DNA of 64,000 bases from an uncultured Bacteroidota bacterium (GTDB lineage: Bacteria > Bacteroidota > Bacteroidia > Flavobacteriales > Flavobacteriaceae): the NCBI GenBank assembly GCA_902586905.1, contig CACIJH010000002.1:61849-125848 (forward strand). The letters run 5' to 3'. Shown here piece after piece: positions 20,248 to 31,591 of the stretch. Below the pieces are notes generated by a model that was given only the letters and a program-made list of their open reading frames with translations, made no database searches and was not told the origin of the DNA. Made by a program: the position numbers and the translations under genes. The stretch's first letter is position 1. Every line of letters begins with the position of its first letter.

Positions 20248-21306
20248 TTGGGAAATAATATCACTGATATACGACCCTACATCTGAAGTTGTAGAGTTTT
20301 TATCCGGATATATATCAGGTGTGCCAACGTTGTTGTCGATCGTTTTCTGAACAGCATCACGAATCGCATTTGCTTCATCAACCATATCAAAATGATCGAG
20401 CATCATCGCTGCTGATAGTATGGTTGCAGTTGGGTTGGCGATTCCTTTGCCTTTGCCTTGTGGGAAAGAACCATGTATTGGCTCAAACATCGCATAACGA
20501 TCTCCAATTGAGGCAGATGCCAAAAGACCTATTGATCCTCCAATGACACTCGCTTCATCAGAAATGATATCACCAAATAGATTTCCAGTGAGAATAACAT
20601 CAAACTGTGCAGGGTTCAACACCATTTGCATCGCTGCGTTATCGACAAATAAAAAATCGAGTTCAACATCTTTATATTCGCTGCTGTGAAGATCTGTTAC
20701 AACACTTCTCCAAAGACGAGAAGAGGCAAGGACATTTGCCTTATCAACCAAAGTCAGCTTGTTTTTTCGTTTGCCAGCAGCCTTAAACGCTAGGTGAGCA
20801 ACACTTAAAATTTCTTCTTTGCTATAGGTGCACAAATCAGATGCAACCCCTTTGTCGTTCATCTCTTTTTTTTCACCAAAATAAATCCCCCCTGTCAGCT
20901 CTCTGTAAATCACCAAATCAACACCTTCAATTCGATTTCGTTTCAAGGGAGAACTATCGATCAGACTGTCATATATTGTGACAGGACGTACATTACAAAA
21001 GAGGTTGAATGCTTTACGCAACGCTAACAGCCCTTGTTCTGGTCGTACTTTTGCATTGGGGTCATTGTCATATTTTGGATCACCAATCGCACCAAATAAG
21101 ATCGCATCACTCGACTTACAAATTTCAAGTGTTTTGTCTGGCAATGGATTGCCAGTTTCATCGATAGCAACAGCACCCATCAGGGCATGTTCATATGTGA
21201 AAGAGTGGTGATACTTTTTTGCAACTGCTTCAAGTACTTTTATCGCTTCAGTGATGATCTCTGGGCCAATGCCATCTCCTGCTAAAACAGCAATATTTTT
21301 ATGCAT
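20245..21306 (-). CDS. leuB: 3-isopropylmalate dehydrogenase
   Basis: [39 protein letters not shown]-terminal [26 protein letters not shown]. Confidence 0.95.
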   Translation of the reverse strand: MHKNIAVLAGDGIGPEIITEAIKVLEAVAKKYHHSFTYEHALMGAVAIDETGNPLPDKTLEICKSSDAILFGAIGDPKYDNDPNAKVRPEQGLLALRKAFNLFCNVRPVTIYDSLIDSSPLKRNRIEGVDLVIYRELTGGIYFGEKKEMNDKGVASDLCTYSKEEILSVAHLAFKAAGKRKNKLTLVDKANVLASSRLWRSVVTDLHSSEYKDVELDFLFVDNAAMQMVLNPAQFDVILTGNLFGDIISDEASVIGGSIGLLASASIGDRYAMFEPIHGSFPQGKGKGIANPTATILSAAMMLDHFDMVDEANAIRDAVQKTIDNNVGTPDIYPDKNSTTSDVGSYISDIISQ

Positions 21307-21889
21307 TTTTTTTCCTTTCAAATTCTTCTATCTTGTTCTTGTTGTTGATCAGATAATCAATATCATCATATCCATTGATCAAACAAGTCTTTTTGTAGGT
21401 GTTGATTTCAAAGTCAATGTGAAAATCTATCGATGGAATTTCAACGATTTGCTGTTCCAAATCAATGATAAATTCACATTTTGGATTTTCTTTCATCGCT
21501 TCAAAAATTGTTTGCAGCTGCTCTTCATTTACTTGAATGGGGAGTAAGCCATTGTTCAGGGCATTGCCCTTAAAAATATCTGCAAAGAAGCTTGATATCA
21601 CAACTTTAAAGCCATAATCAGTCAGAGCCCAAGCAGCATGCTCACGACTTGACCCACAACCAAAGTTATTGCCAGCGATAAGTATGGGTCCAGTATAGGT
21701 TGGGTCATTCAAAATAAAATCAGAAATGGGGTTGTTGTTGTTGTCGTATCGCCAGTCACAAAAGAGATTGTCTCCAAAGCCTTTTCGATCTGTTGCCTTT
21801 AGAAATCGAGCAGGAATAATTTGGTCAGTATCCACGTTTTCGATTTCTAGGGGAATGGCTGTTTGTTGTAAACGCGTAAATTTTTCCAT
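21299..21889 (-). CDS. leuD: 3-isopropylmalate dehydratase small subunit
   Basis: [31 protein letters not shown]. Confidence 0.95.
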   Translation of the reverse strand: MEKFTRLQQTAIPLEIENVDTDQIIPARFLKATDRKGFGDNLFCDWRYDNNNNPISDFILNDPTYTGPILIAGNNFGCGSSREHAAWALTDYGFKVVISSFFADIFKGNALNNGLLPIQVNEEQLQTIFEAMKENPKCEFIIDLEQQIVEIPSIDFHIDFEINTYKKTCLINGYDDIDYLINNKNKIEEFERKKNA

Positions 21890-23265
21890 TATGGTTGGGT
21901 TATATCGACAATTTTCCCTTCGACGGCAGCAGCAACGGCAGTGAGTGGGCTAGCAAGAATTGTGCGGGCACCAGGGCCTTGACGACCTTCAAAATTTCGA
22001 TTGGATGTTGAAACACAATATTCTCCAGAAGGAATTTTATCATCATTCATCGCCAAACATGCCGAGCAGCCTGGTTGTCGGATCTCAAATCCTGCTTCTT
22101 CAAAAATAGTTCCCAAGCCCTCATCTTGTATTTGTTTTGCAACTTGCTGCGAACCAGGAACAATTAGCGCATTGACATTCTTTGCTTTTTTCTTCCCTTT
22201 GATGTAGTCAGAAGCAACACGAAAATCCTCGATTCTAGAATTCGTACAACTCCCAATAAAGACATAATTGATAGGTAACCCATTGAGTGTATCTCCCTGA
22301 TCAAAGCCCATATAAGCCAATGATTTCTGAAAGGATTCGTTTTGTGAAGATGGAATTTTCTCTTGAACCCCAATACCCATCCCTGGGTTTGTTCCATAGG
22401 TGATCATTGGGCCAATATCATCAGCATCAAACCTGTATTCTTTATCAAAAACAGCATCATTGTCAGACGGTAGGGATTGCCAATGCTTAATCTTTTCTTC
22501 CAACTCCTCTTGAGAGGGGGCAAATTCTCTTCCCTTGATGTAGTCAAAAGTCGTTTGGTCTGGCGCAATCATCCCACCACGAGCACCCATCTCAATACTC
22601 ATATTGCAAACTGTCATACGACCTTCCATACTCATATTTTCAAACACTTCACCAGCGTATTCCACAAAATAGCCCGTTCCTGAATCTGTTCCGAGTTGTG
22701 CAATAATGTAGAGAATGACGTCTTTAGGATGAACACCTTTTTTGAGCTTACCGTTGACTGTAATTCGCATGCTTTTCGGTTTGCTTACCAACAAGCATTG
22801 GCTTGCAAAAACCTGCGCAACTTGACTTGTACCAATCCCAAAAGCAATCGATCCGAAGGCACCATGTGTTGAGGTGTGACTATCTCCACAAACCATCGTC
22901 ATGCCAGGTTGCGTGATGCCCAGCTCAGGACCAATGACGTGCACGATCCCTTGGTAAGGGTGGCCTAGGCCATATAGCTCAATATTGTATTCATCACAAT
23001 TTTTACGCAATCGCGCAACTTGGTTTCTCGACAATTCATCTTTGATAGGTAGGTGTTGGTTGAGCGTTGGGACGTTGTGATCTGCAGTAGCAACAATTTG
23101 TTTTGGTCTAAAGACAGGGATGTTTTTGTCTTTTAACACTGCAAAAGCTTGAGGACTCGTCACTTCGTGTATCAAATGTTTATCGATATAAAGGATATCA
23201 GGACCATCTTCTAGTTGATCGACAACATGGCTGTCCCAAACCTTGTCAAATAGTGTTTTTCCCAT
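21889..23265 (-). CDS. leuC: 3-isopropylmalate dehydratase large subunit
   Basis: [61 protein letters not shown]. Confidence 0.96.
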   Translation of the reverse strand: MGKTLFDKVWDSHVVDQLEDGPDILYIDKHLIHEVTSPQAFAVLKDKNIPVFRPKQIVATADHNVPTLNQHLPIKDELSRNQVARLRKNCDEYNIELYGLGHPYQGIVHVIGPELGITQPGMTMVCGDSHTSTHGAFGSIAFGIGTSQVAQVFASQCLLVSKPKSMRITVNGKLKKGVHPKDVILYIIAQLGTDSGTGYFVEYAGEVFENMSMEGRMTVCNMSIEMGARGGMIAPDQTTFDYIKGREFAPSQEELEEKIKHWQSLPSDNDAVFDKEYRFDADDIGPMITYGTNPGMGIGVQEKIPSSQNESFQKSLAYMGFDQGDTLNGLPINYVFIGSCTNSRIEDFRVASDYIKGKKKAKNVNALIVPGSQQVAKQIQDEGLGTIFEEAGFEIRQPGCSACLAMNDDKIPSGEYCVSTSNRNFEGRQGPGARTILASPLTAVAAAVEGKIVDITQP

Positions 23266-23279
23266 CCTATTTGGTTTGC

Positions 23280-24446
23280 TTATGAGTTCAGATTTGCAAG
23301 ATCAACAATTCCAGGAATATCATCATCATTGATTTCTTTGTGTGTATCTGCAAATTTCAAAAATTGTTCGTACACTTTATCCAGTTGCAACTTGGTAAGT
23401 TCAATGCCAATATTTTTTGCACGATAGGCGAGAGCTGCGCGCCCACTGCGAGCAGTCAAAACAATTGCAGAGGTTTCGACTCCTACGTCATGTGGGTCAA
23501 TGATTTCGTAGGTTTCTCTATTCTTGATGACACCATCCTGATGAATGCCAGAACTGTGAGCAAAGGCATTTGCTCCAACGATTGCTTTGTTGGCTTGCAC
23601 ACTCATCCCCATCGATTCAGAAACCATTTGAGAGGTATCGTACAACAGTTTGGTGTTGATATTTGTATCCAATTGCAAATGAGGATGTTGTCGCATAATC
23701 ATCACCACTTCTTCTAAAGAGGTATTTCCAGCACGTTCCCCAATCCCATTGATGGTGCATTCGATTTGACGCGCACCATTGACAGCACCTGCAATAGAAT
23801 TTGCAGTTGCAAGACCCAAATCATTGTGACAGTGACAAGAAATGATTGCTTTTTCGATCCCCTTTACATTTTCGACTAGATATTTGATTTTTGCTCCATA
23901 GTCCTCTGGTAAGCAATATCCAGTCGTGTCAGGGATGTTCAAAACAGTTGCGCCGGCCTTGATGACCTCTTCACAAACTTTGGCAAGAAAATCATTATCT
24001 GTTCGCCCTGCATCTTCTGCGTAAAACTCTATGTCCTCAACATACTGTTTGGCATGCTTGACAGCTCCAACAGCACGTTCTATAATTTTCTCACGACTCG
24101 AATTAAATTTATGCTTGATATGCGAGTCTGAGGTACCTATTCCTGTATGAATTCTTGGATGCTTTGCATGCTGAAGTGCTTGGGCAGCAACATCGATATC
24201 TTTTTGAACAGCACGTGTTAGACCACATACAGATGCAAACGTAACAACCTTTGAAATTTCTTCAACAGAGTGAAAATCACCAGGACTGGAAATTGGAAAT
24301 CCAGCTTCAATGACATCAACACCCAAATCGTCCAATCGAGTGGCAATATGAAGCTTTTGTTGAGTGTTTAACTTACAACCTGGAACCTGTTCACCATCAC
24401 GCAAAGTGGTGTCAAAAATGTGAACTTTATCTTTTGGCATAAACAA
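23280..24446 (-). CDS. leuA: 2-isopropylmalate synthase, short form lacking the C-terminal regulatory domain
   Basis: [61 protein letters not shown]; ends at 388 aa. Confidence 0.92.
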   Translation of the reverse strand: MFMPKDKVHIFDTTLRDGEQVPGCKLNTQQKLHIATRLDDLGVDVIEAGFPISSPGDFHSVEEISKVVTFASVCGLTRAVQKDIDVAAQALQHAKHPRIHTGIGTSDSHIKHKFNSSREKIIERAVGAVKHAKQYVEDIEFYAEDAGRTDNDFLAKVCEEVIKAGATVLNIPDTTGYCLPEDYGAKIKYLVENVKGIEKAIISCHCHNDLGLATANSIAGAVNGARQIECTINGIGERAGNTSLEEVVMIMRQHPHLQLDTNINTKLLYDTSQMVSESMGMSVQANKAIVGANAFAHSSGIHQDGVIKNRETYEIIDPHDVGVETSAIVLTARSGRAALAYRAKNIGIELTKLQLDKVYEQFLKFADTHKEINDDDIPGIVDLANLNS

Positions 24447-24559
24447 TTATATAACAATTGTATAAAGCAAATTTAAATCAAAAATATGGCTCAAAAAAAT
24501 GTATATTTATGAATTACCAAAATTTAATTTTATATCAATTGACTTTTTGAAATTTATAT

Positions 24560-26104
24560 ATGCGTAATTTCCAAAAAGAGTCTCTTTTTCAGCTGATAAA
24601 ATCTTTATCAAAATCAGAAAAAAGACAGTTTAAACTGTATGCAAATCGATTGCAATCCAATTCGGACACGAAGTTTATTGCTCTTTTCAACCTGTTGGAT
24701 AAAATGAATGTCTATGATGAGCAAAAAATTTTGCAGTCAAAAATTGTGAAACGTGAACAGCTTTCAAATGTAAAAAGTCATTTGTACAAGCAGATTTTAA
24801 TCAATTTGAGATTATCGGCTTCAACAAAAAACAAGAGGCTGCAAATGCGCGAACAACTTGACTATGTGTATATTTTATACAATAAAGGACTCTATGAGCA
24901 AAGTTTACTTTTGCTTCAGCGATTGAAAACACAAGCTGAAAAGTTGGACGACACTGCTTTGGTATCACACGCTGTAGAGTTTGAAAAAGAAGTGCAGACG
25001 CAATACCTATCCAAAACAAGCTTTGATTATGTCGATGAGCTTGTCAATCAATCTTTAGAAAATGCCTCTCATAATCTCACCAAATCAAAGCTATCTAGTT
25101 TGTCCTTAATGCTCCACGCCAAAAATGTGCATTTTGGATATGTGAAGAATGATAAAGAATACAATGAAATCACAAAGTTTTTCGAGTCGCATATCGTTGA
25201 AGTTGATTTGGAAACTGCTGGTCTGTCTGAAGCGTACTGGTATTACAGCTCTTATTTACTGTACAGTATTCTAGTGCAAGATCTTCTTTCGGCATTTAAA
25301 TTTGCAAACAAGCTGATTGAACTTTTCTTCTTGTCTCCAGAGATGATTGCTTTGCATCCAGTATTTTTTATTCGGGGTCATCAATACCTATTTGAAATTT
25401 TATTTTTATTAAAATATCGATCCAAATTCAAAATTGCGTTGGAAAGGTTTGAGTCAACGATATCACTACCTAGCTTTCCGAGCAACCACAACATTTCACC
25501 CTATATTTTTATGGGTAAATACAACAATAAAATCAACTTTCACTTTTTGGAGGGTAGTTTTGAAGAGGCTGTCCCTCTGATTCCTGATGTTTTGGATGGA
25601 TTGGCTCAGCACAGCGATCAGCTCGATCAGCACAATATTATGGTCATGTATTATAAAGTTGCTTGTATTTATTTCGGCGCTGAAAATCATGCAAAATGCA
25701 TCGAATATTTGCAATTTATCATCGATGATAAATCCCTACGAGTTCATCAAGATTTAATGTGTTTTTCGAGGGTGTTAAACGTCGTTGCGCACTATGATGC
25801 AGGCTTAGATTATGAAATTGAAAAGCAAGTAAAACAGACATATAAGTTTTTATTAAAAATGGATGAGCTTCAGTCGGTTCAGATAGAGCTCATTCGATTT
25901 TTGAGGAGTTTAACTGATATCTACCCAAGCGAATTGAAGCAAGCATTTCGCAAACTACACGCGTCATTAAAGAATTTTGAAAATGACCCATATGAAAAGC
26001 GTTCATTTCTATATTTGGACATATTGTCATGGTTAGAGAGTAAAATTGAAAATCGCTCGATAGGGGAGATCATTCGTGAAAAAGCGTCTTTACTCATTCG
26101 TTAG
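24560..26104 (+). CDS. Conserved Bacteroidota hypothetical protein, alpha-helical/TPR-like
   Basis: Long uninterrupted ORF, LIKSLSKSEKRQFKLYANR N-terminus; helical repeat-like composition. Confidence 0.75.
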   Translation: MRNFQKESLFQLIKSLSKSEKRQFKLYANRLQSNSDTKFIALFNLLDKMNVYDEQKILQSKIVKREQLSNVKSHLYKQILINLRLSASTKNKRLQMREQLDYVYILYNKGLYEQSLLLLQRLKTQAEKLDDTALVSHAVEFEKEVQTQYLSKTSFDYVDELVNQSLENASHNLTKSKLSSLSLMLHAKNVHFGYVKNDKEYNEITKFFESHIVEVDLETAGLSEAYWYYSSYLLYSILVQDLLSAFKFANKLIELFFLSPEMIALHPVFFIRGHQYLFEILFLLKYRSKFKIALERFESTISLPSFPSNHNISPYIFMGKYNNKINFHFLEGSFEEAVPLIPDVLDGLAQHSDQLDQHNIMVMYYKVACIYFGAENHAKCIEYLQFIIDDKSLRVHQDLMCFSRVLNVVAHYDAGLDYEIEKQVKQTYKFLLKMDELQSVQIELIRFLRSLTDIYPSELKQAFRKLHASLKNFENDPYEKRSFLYLDILSWLESKIENRSIGEIIREKASLLIR

Positions 26105-26769
26105 CTAGCATTCCAAATCACATCATCTGGAGTTGGTGCAAGAAACGTCATCTCTTCCTTTTTTGTTGGATGAATCAAAGTAAGCGAACGAGCATGAAGG
26201 TGAATACTGCCATTTTTGTTGGGTCGTTTGGCGCCATATTTCAAATCCCCTTTGATGTGCAGTCCAACTGCTGCGAGTTGGGCACGAATCTGATGATGTC
26301 TTCCAGTTTCCAGTTCAATGTCTAAAACGTGATATGATTTCAGTTGTTTTACAGAACGATAATGAAGAATAGCCTTCTTTGTATTTGGAGTGTTTTTGGG
26401 GTAGTGAAAAGATTTGTTTTTTGAAGGGTTTTTTCTGAGGTAGTGCTCCAAAGTCGCCTTTGGCTCAGGAGTTCCAGAAACAACTGCTCGATATATTTTT
26501 TTGGGAATTCGTTCTTTAAATTGCTGACTGAGTCGCGAGAGTGCTTTTGAGGTTCTAGCAAGCACAATCACCCCTGTTGTAGGTCTGTCGAGACGATGAA
26601 CTAAACCCAAAAATACCTCCCCAGGCTTTTGATATTTATCTTTGATATATTTCTTTGCAAGATCGAGAAGGGACTTGTCGCCAGTTTTGTCGCCTTGAAC
26701 AAGTAAACCAGCAGTTTTGTTGACAACTAATATATGGTTGTCTTCGTAAATGACAGAAAGTGCTGACAA
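26101..26769 (-). CDS. RluA-family RNA pseudouridine synthase
   Basis: VHRLDRPTTGVIVLARTSKA catalytic motif; GRHHQIRAQLA. Confidence 0.92.
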   Translation of the reverse strand: MSALSVIYEDNHILVVNKTAGLLVQGDKTGDKSLLDLAKKYIKDKYQKPGEVFLGLVHRLDRPTTGVIVLARTSKALSRLSQQFKERIPKKIYRAVVSGTPEPKATLEHYLRKNPSKNKSFHYPKNTPNTKKAILHYRSVKQLKSYHVLDIELETGRHHQIRAQLAAVGLHIKGDLKYGAKRPNKNGSIHLHARSLTLIHPTKKEEMTFLAPTPDDVIWNAS

Positions 26770-27588
26770 TTAGTACTGTTCGTTTTGATTCGGAAAGTCA
26801 ACAGACTTCACGTCTGAAACATATTTTTCAATTGCTTTTTTCATGTCTTCATACAAGTTCATATACCTTCGCAAAAAGCGAGGGTTAAACTCGTTTGTCA
26901 AACCAATAAGATCATGAATGACAAGGACTTGCCCATCCACATCAGCTCCAGCTCCAATGCCAATCACTGGGATAGTTAACTGTTGAGCAACTTGCTTTGC
27001 CAGTTTGGAGGGTATTTTTTCTAAAACCAATGCAAAACAGCCGAGTTCTTCAAGCTTTTTTGCATCAGAAAGAAGCTTTTTTGCCTCTTCTTCTTCCTTA
27101 GCTCGCACAGAATAGGTACCAAATTTATAGATGGATTGGGGTGTGAGACCAAGATGTCCCATGACAGGAATTCCTGCGTTTAGGATTTTGGTGATTGACT
27201 TTTCAATTTCTTTTCCACCTTCCATTTTGACTGCGTGCGAGCCAGATTCTTTCATAATTCTTATCGATGAACGAAGCGCCTCTTGAGAGTCTGATTGATA
27301 GCTGCCAAAAGGCAAATCCACAACAACAAGTGCACGCTTACTGGCTCGCACAACACCTGAGGCATGGTAAATCATTTGGTCAAGAGTGATCGGAACTGTT
27401 GTTTCATGACCTGACATGACATTTGACGCAGAGTCACCAACAAGAATCACATCCACATGAGCAGCATCCACAACAGTCGCCATCGAATAGTCGTATGCAG
27501 TGAGCATAGTGATCTTCTCTTTCGATGCTTTCATCTCAAAGAGACTGTTTGTGGTCACTCTCTTATAATCTTTTACTGACTTTGACAT
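26770..27588 (-). CDS. panB: 3-methyl-2-oxobutanoate hydroxymethyltransferase
   Basis: [56 protein letters not shown]. Confidence 0.95.
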   Translation of the reverse strand: MSKSVKDYKRVTTNSLFEMKASKEKITMLTAYDYSMATVVDAAHVDVILVGDSASNVMSGHETTVPITLDQMIYHASGVVRASKRALVVVDLPFGSYQSDSQEALRSSIRIMKESGSHAVKMEGGKEIEKSITKILNAGIPVMGHLGLTPQSIYKFGTYSVRAKEEEEAKKLLSDAKKLEELGCFALVLEKIPSKLAKQVAQQLTIPVIGIGAGADVDGQVLVIHDLIGLTNEFNPRFLRRYMNLYEDMKKAIEKYVSDVKSVDFPNQNEQY

Positions 27589-27635
27589 GGCACAAATTTG
27601 CTCAAAAATACATTATATAGTCGAACAATGCGATA

Positions 27636-27652
27636 ACTGACACCCTGTCAGT
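27636..27652. promoter_or_regulatory. Palindrome ACTGACA-CCC-TGTCAGT upstream of dnaK (candidate heat-shock operator)
   Basis: Perfect 7-bp arms with 3-bp spacer, about 50 bp upstream of the dnaK ATG in the divergent panB/dnaK gap. Confidence 0.45.
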
Positions 27653-27700
27653 ATAAAGTCAATGGCATAGTCATTGAGTTAATGTTGAAAAAAATTAATC

Positions 27701-29605
27701 ATGAGTAAAATAATCGGTATTGATTTAGGAACAACAAACTCTTGTGTTTCTGTGATGGAAGGAAATGAGCCAGTTGTGATTCCAAATGCAGAAGGAAAAC
27801 GAACAACCCCATCTGTTATTGCTTTTGTCGAAGGCGGTGAAATCAAGGTTGGCGATCCAGCAAAACGACAAGCTGTGACCAATCCAACCAAAACCATTTC
27901 TTCTGTCAAACGATTTATGGGAAATAAGTTTTCTGAATCATCCAAAGAAGTAAAACGAGTTCCATATTCAGTTGTGAAGGGTGACAACAACACCCCACGA
28001 GTTGATATCGATGGTCGTTTGTACACACCCCAAGAGCTTTCGGCAATGATTTTGCAAAAAATGAAGAAAACAGCTGAGGATTATCTAGGACAATCTGTTA
28101 CAGATGCTGTAATCACTGTACCTGCTTATTTCAATGACGCACAACGCCAAGCGACTAAAGAAGCAGGTGAAATTTCGGGATTAAAAGTCCACAGAATCAT
28201 CAACGAACCAACTGCTGCTGCTTTGGCTTATGGTCTTGACAAAGGTGGTAGTGATAAAAAAATAGCAGTATATGACCTCGGTGGTGGTACATTTGATATC
28301 TCTGTTCTCGAGCTAGGGGATGGGGTTTTTGAGGTATTATCAACCAATGGTGATACTCACCTTGGAGGTGATGATTTTGATGAGGTGATTATCGACTGGC
28401 TTGCAGATGATTTTAAGTCTAATGAAGATGTTGATCTTCGCAAAGACCCAATGGCACTTCAGCGATTGAAAGAAGCAGCTGAAAAAGCTAAAATTGAATT
28501 GTCGTCATCAACCCAAACAGAAATCAACTTGCCTTATGTCACAGCAACTGCCTCTGGGCCAAAACACCTTGTACAAACACTGACTAGAGCCAAGTTTGAG
28601 CAGTTGTCTGCTGAATTGGTGAAACGCTCGATGACGCCTGTTAAGAATGCACTTTCCGATGCTGGATTGTCAACAGATGAGATCGACGAGATCATCTTGG
28701 TAGGTGGTTCAACCCGGATTCCAGTGATTCAAGAAGAAGTTGAAAAATTCTTTGGAAAGAAGCCATCAAAAGGGGTAAACCCCGACGAAGTTGTAGCTGT
28801 TGGCGCTGCAATTCAGGGAGGTGTACTCACAGGAGATGTAAAGGACGTCCTATTGTTGGATGTCACACCACTTTCTTTAGGAATTGAAACGATGGGTGGT
28901 GTTCTCACGAAATTAATCGATGCAAACACAACGATTCCTACAAAAAAGTCACAGGTGTTTTCAACAGCTGCTGACAATCAGCCCTCTGTAGAGATTCATG
29001 TTTTGCAAGGCGAGCGTCCAATGGCTGCTGATAATAAGACAATTGGTAGATTTCACTTGGATGGAATCCCACCAGCACCTAGAGGTACGCCGCAAATTGA
29101 GGTGACTTTTGACATCGATGCCAATGGCTTGATTCATGTTACTGCACTCGATAAAGCAACAAACAAATCGCAAGATATTCGTATTGAGGCTTCATCAGGT
29201 TTGACAGAAGAAGAAATCGAAAAGATGAAAAAAGAGGCAGAGGCGAATGCAGATGCAGATAAGAAAGCAAAAGAGCAAGTAGATACGCTCAATAACGCCG
29301 ATGCAATGATCTTCCAAACCGAAAAGCAATTGAAAGAGTTTGGCGATAAGTTGTCAGATGACAAGAAAAAGCCAATTCAGGATGCTTTGGATACCCTTAA
29401 AAAGGCTTATGAGTCGAAGGATGTTGAGGCGATAACTCCTGCATTAGACAGCATCAATGAAGCTTGGAAAAATGCTTCTGAAGAGATGTATAAAGCGCAA
29501 GCCGATCAGGGTGCTTCTGCAGATGGACAAGCAGATGCAGGTGCATCAGCCGGCGAGACCAACGACGAGGATGTTGAGGATGTTGACTTCGAAGAAGTGA
29601 AGTAA
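27701..29605 (+). CDS. dnaK: Molecular chaperone DnaK
   Basis: [45 protein letters not shown]-terminal [12 protein letters not shown]. Confidence 0.98.
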   Translation: MSKIIGIDLGTTNSCVSVMEGNEPVVIPNAEGKRTTPSVIAFVEGGEIKVGDPAKRQAVTNPTKTISSVKRFMGNKFSESSKEVKRVPYSVVKGDNNTPRVDIDGRLYTPQELSAMILQKMKKTAEDYLGQSVTDAVITVPAYFNDAQRQATKEAGEISGLKVHRIINEPTAAALAYGLDKGGSDKKIAVYDLGGGTFDISVLELGDGVFEVLSTNGDTHLGGDDFDEVIIDWLADDFKSNEDVDLRKDPMALQRLKEAAEKAKIELSSSTQTEINLPYVTATASGPKHLVQTLTRAKFEQLSAELVKRSMTPVKNALSDAGLSTDEIDEIILVGGSTRIPVIQEEVEKFFGKKPSKGVNPDEVVAVGAAIQGGVLTGDVKDVLLLDVTPLSLGIETMGGVLTKLIDANTTIPTKKSQVFSTAADNQPSVEIHVLQGERPMAADNKTIGRFHLDGIPPAPRGTPQIEVTFDIDANGLIHVTALDKATNKSQDIRIEASSGLTEEEIEKMKKEAEANADADKKAKEQVDTLNNADAMIFQTEKQLKEFGDKLSDDKKKPIQDALDTLKKAYESKDVEAITPALDSINEAWKNASEEMYKAQADQGASADGQADAGASAGETNDEDVEDVDFEEVK

Positions 29606-29633
29606 CTCTTTGCATATCTTGTTTACATAACAT

Positions 29634-29664
29634 AAAAAACGCACTGTTAGCAGTGCGTTTTTTT
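29634..29664 (+). terminator. Intrinsic terminator of dnaK
   Basis: ACGCACTG-TTAG-CAGTGCGT flanked by A-run and T-run. Confidence 0.9.
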
Positions 29665-29828
29665 TATTGTGCCAATTGCAATGGAGAAAATCCCTACAGA
29701 TTTGCTCACTATTTATTTCAATACTTGTGCGATTGATTTTGTAATTTTGTGGGGATGAGTAAGCTTCAAAAAATACTGATGAAACAGATTAGAAATATTT
29801 TGATAAAATATAAGTTAAAATTAAAGTG

Positions 29829-30041
29829 ATGAATTATAAATATGAAATTATTATTTATTGGAGCCAAGAAGACGAAGCTTTTATTGCAGAAGTTCCCGAA
29901 TTAGCTGGATGTATGGCTGATGGAGAAACCTAAATAGAGGCTTTAGAAAATGTACAAGTAGTTATTGACGAATGGCTAGAAACTGCAAAGTTGAAAAATC
30001 GACCAATCCCAAAATCAAAGGGTAAGTTGATGTACGCTTGA
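29829..30041 (+). pseudogene. HicB-family antitoxin-like gene interrupted by an in-frame TAA (29931-29933)
   Basis: MNYKYEIIIYWSQEDEAFIAEVPELAGCMADGET*IEALENVQVVIDEWLETAKLKNRPIPKSKGKLMYA*, both halves in one frame and matching the HicB pattern. Confidence 0.75.
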
Positions 30042-30109
30042 AAAAAACGAATGCAACAAAAGGTATAATCAAAAGGCCAGTTCCTCGTAATACTCACATC
30101 TAAAAAGTT

Positions 30110-30529
30110 ATGGATAAATCTACACTTCTCAAAAAAATCAATGATAGAAATCGAGGGACATTGATGCAAACCCTTAAGATTGAATTTACTGACATTGGAG
30201 ATGATTTTTTGATCGCACGTATGCCTGTAACTGCTGCAGTTCATCAGCCAGATGGTGTTTTACATGGTGGTGCTACTGCAGCACTAGCTGAGACAGTTGG
30301 GAGTTCTGCAGCAGCTGTTTTTTGTAATCTAGAAGGGCATATGCTACGAGGAATCGACGTTTCTGCAAAGCACGTGAGAGGTGTACGAACTGGTTATGTG
30401 TACGCTAAAGCAATGCCTCTACACAAGGGCAAAACAATGCAAGTATGGTCAATTGAAATCACTGATGATGAACAGCGATTGGTGTCATCATGTTCATTGA
30501 CAACACTTGTTCTTCCCCTCAAAAAATAA
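30110..30529 (+). CDS. Hotdog-fold PaaI-type thioesterase, probable DHNA-CoA thioesterase
   Basis: HQPDGVLHGGATAALAETVGSSAA; first gene of the menaquinone cluster. Confidence 0.85.
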   Translation: MDKSTLLKKINDRNRGTLMQTLKIEFTDIGDDFLIARMPVTAAVHQPDGVLHGGATAALAETVGSSAAAVFCNLEGHMLRGIDVSAKHVRGVRTGYVYAKAMPLHKGKTMQVWSIEITDDEQRLVSSCSLTTLVLPLKK

Positions 30530-31560
30530 CCCACTTGACCCAGTTATCATTTTTTGTAGAGATTGAAAAGCACTTAAACAGCAAATTGCCCTTTGTTGTG
30601 TTTCGACATCCAAATGAGACTCGATTGACAGCATTTCTCGATCACAACCAGTTACCCAAACCGAAAACCAAATTTGTTGTCAGTCATTTTGAATCGTCAA
30701 AACATTTTTCAATTTACCCAGATCAAACCCTACATACAGACTTTCGTGTTGATGAAATACCCAGTCAATCAAAACAGCTTGAATGGCATGATTTAGAACA
30801 GAAACAAAAGAATCATACAAGCCTCATTCTCAATGCCATAGGCAGTATGCAACAATCCCATTTGAATAAGGTAGTGTTGGCAACTGCACTCGAGTATAAT
30901 GGATTGTCAAGATCATCAATTGATTATTTTAAAACGATCCTTTCGTCGTACAAAAACACTTTTAACTATCTGCTTTTTCATCCCAAATATGGCCTGTGGA
31001 TGGGTGCAACTCCTGAACGTTTGATTACAATACAACAGTCTCATTTGACGACAATGGCATTGGCTGGTACTCGACCATTAGGTAGCACCTCATGGGGCGA
31101 AAAGGAAAAGGAAGAGCAAGGGTTTGTAGTGAATGAAATTGTAAACACACTACGCAGGTACACATCAAATGCATCGATACATTATGCTGATGCAAAAACC
31201 ATTCGTGCAGGACAGTTGGAACATCTACAAACGACCATCACTGCAGAGCTAACGATTTCTCCTCTCGAAGCAGCCAACGCACTTCATCCCACACCTGCTG
31301 TTGGAGGAGTTCCAAAAGAGATGGCACTTGACTTTATCAAAACCCATGAGCAATTGGATCGATCTCTATATGCTGGCTTTTTGGGGGTGATAGATCAAGA
31401 CCAAACAGACCTATATGTCAACCTACGTTGCATGACAATTCAGGATGACAAGGCTTTGGTATACGTTGGAGGTGGGATTACTGAAAAAAGCAGTCCACAT
31501 GATGAGTGGCAAGAGGTGCTGGAGAAAGCAAACACCATGGGTCGAATTTTGATGAGTTAA
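30490..31560 (+). CDS. menF: Isochorismate synthase
   Basis: Chorismate-binding fold: LNKVVLATALE, GATPERLI, LAGTRPLG, HPTPAVGGVPKEMA, YAGFLGVI, VYVGGGIT. Confidence 0.9.
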   Translation: MFIDNTCSSPQKITHLTQLSFFVEIEKHLNSKLPFVVFRHPNETRLTAFLDHNQLPKPKTKFVVSHFESSKHFSIYPDQTLHTDFRVDEIPSQSKQLEWHDLEQKQKNHTSLILNAIGSMQQSHLNKVVLATALEYNGLSRSSIDYFKTILSSYKNTFNYLLFHPKYGLWMGATPERLITIQQSHLTTMALAGTRPLGSTSWGEKEKEEQGFVVNEIVNTLRRYTSNASIHYADAKTIRAGQLEHLQTTITAELTISPLEAANALHPTPAVGGVPKEMALDFIKTHEQLDRSLYAGFLGVIDQDQTDLYVNLRCMTIQDDKALVYVGGGITEKSSPHDEWQEVLEKANTMGRILMS

Positions 31561-31591
31561 CAACTGCGCATTTTGTACATTTGCCGTTGCT

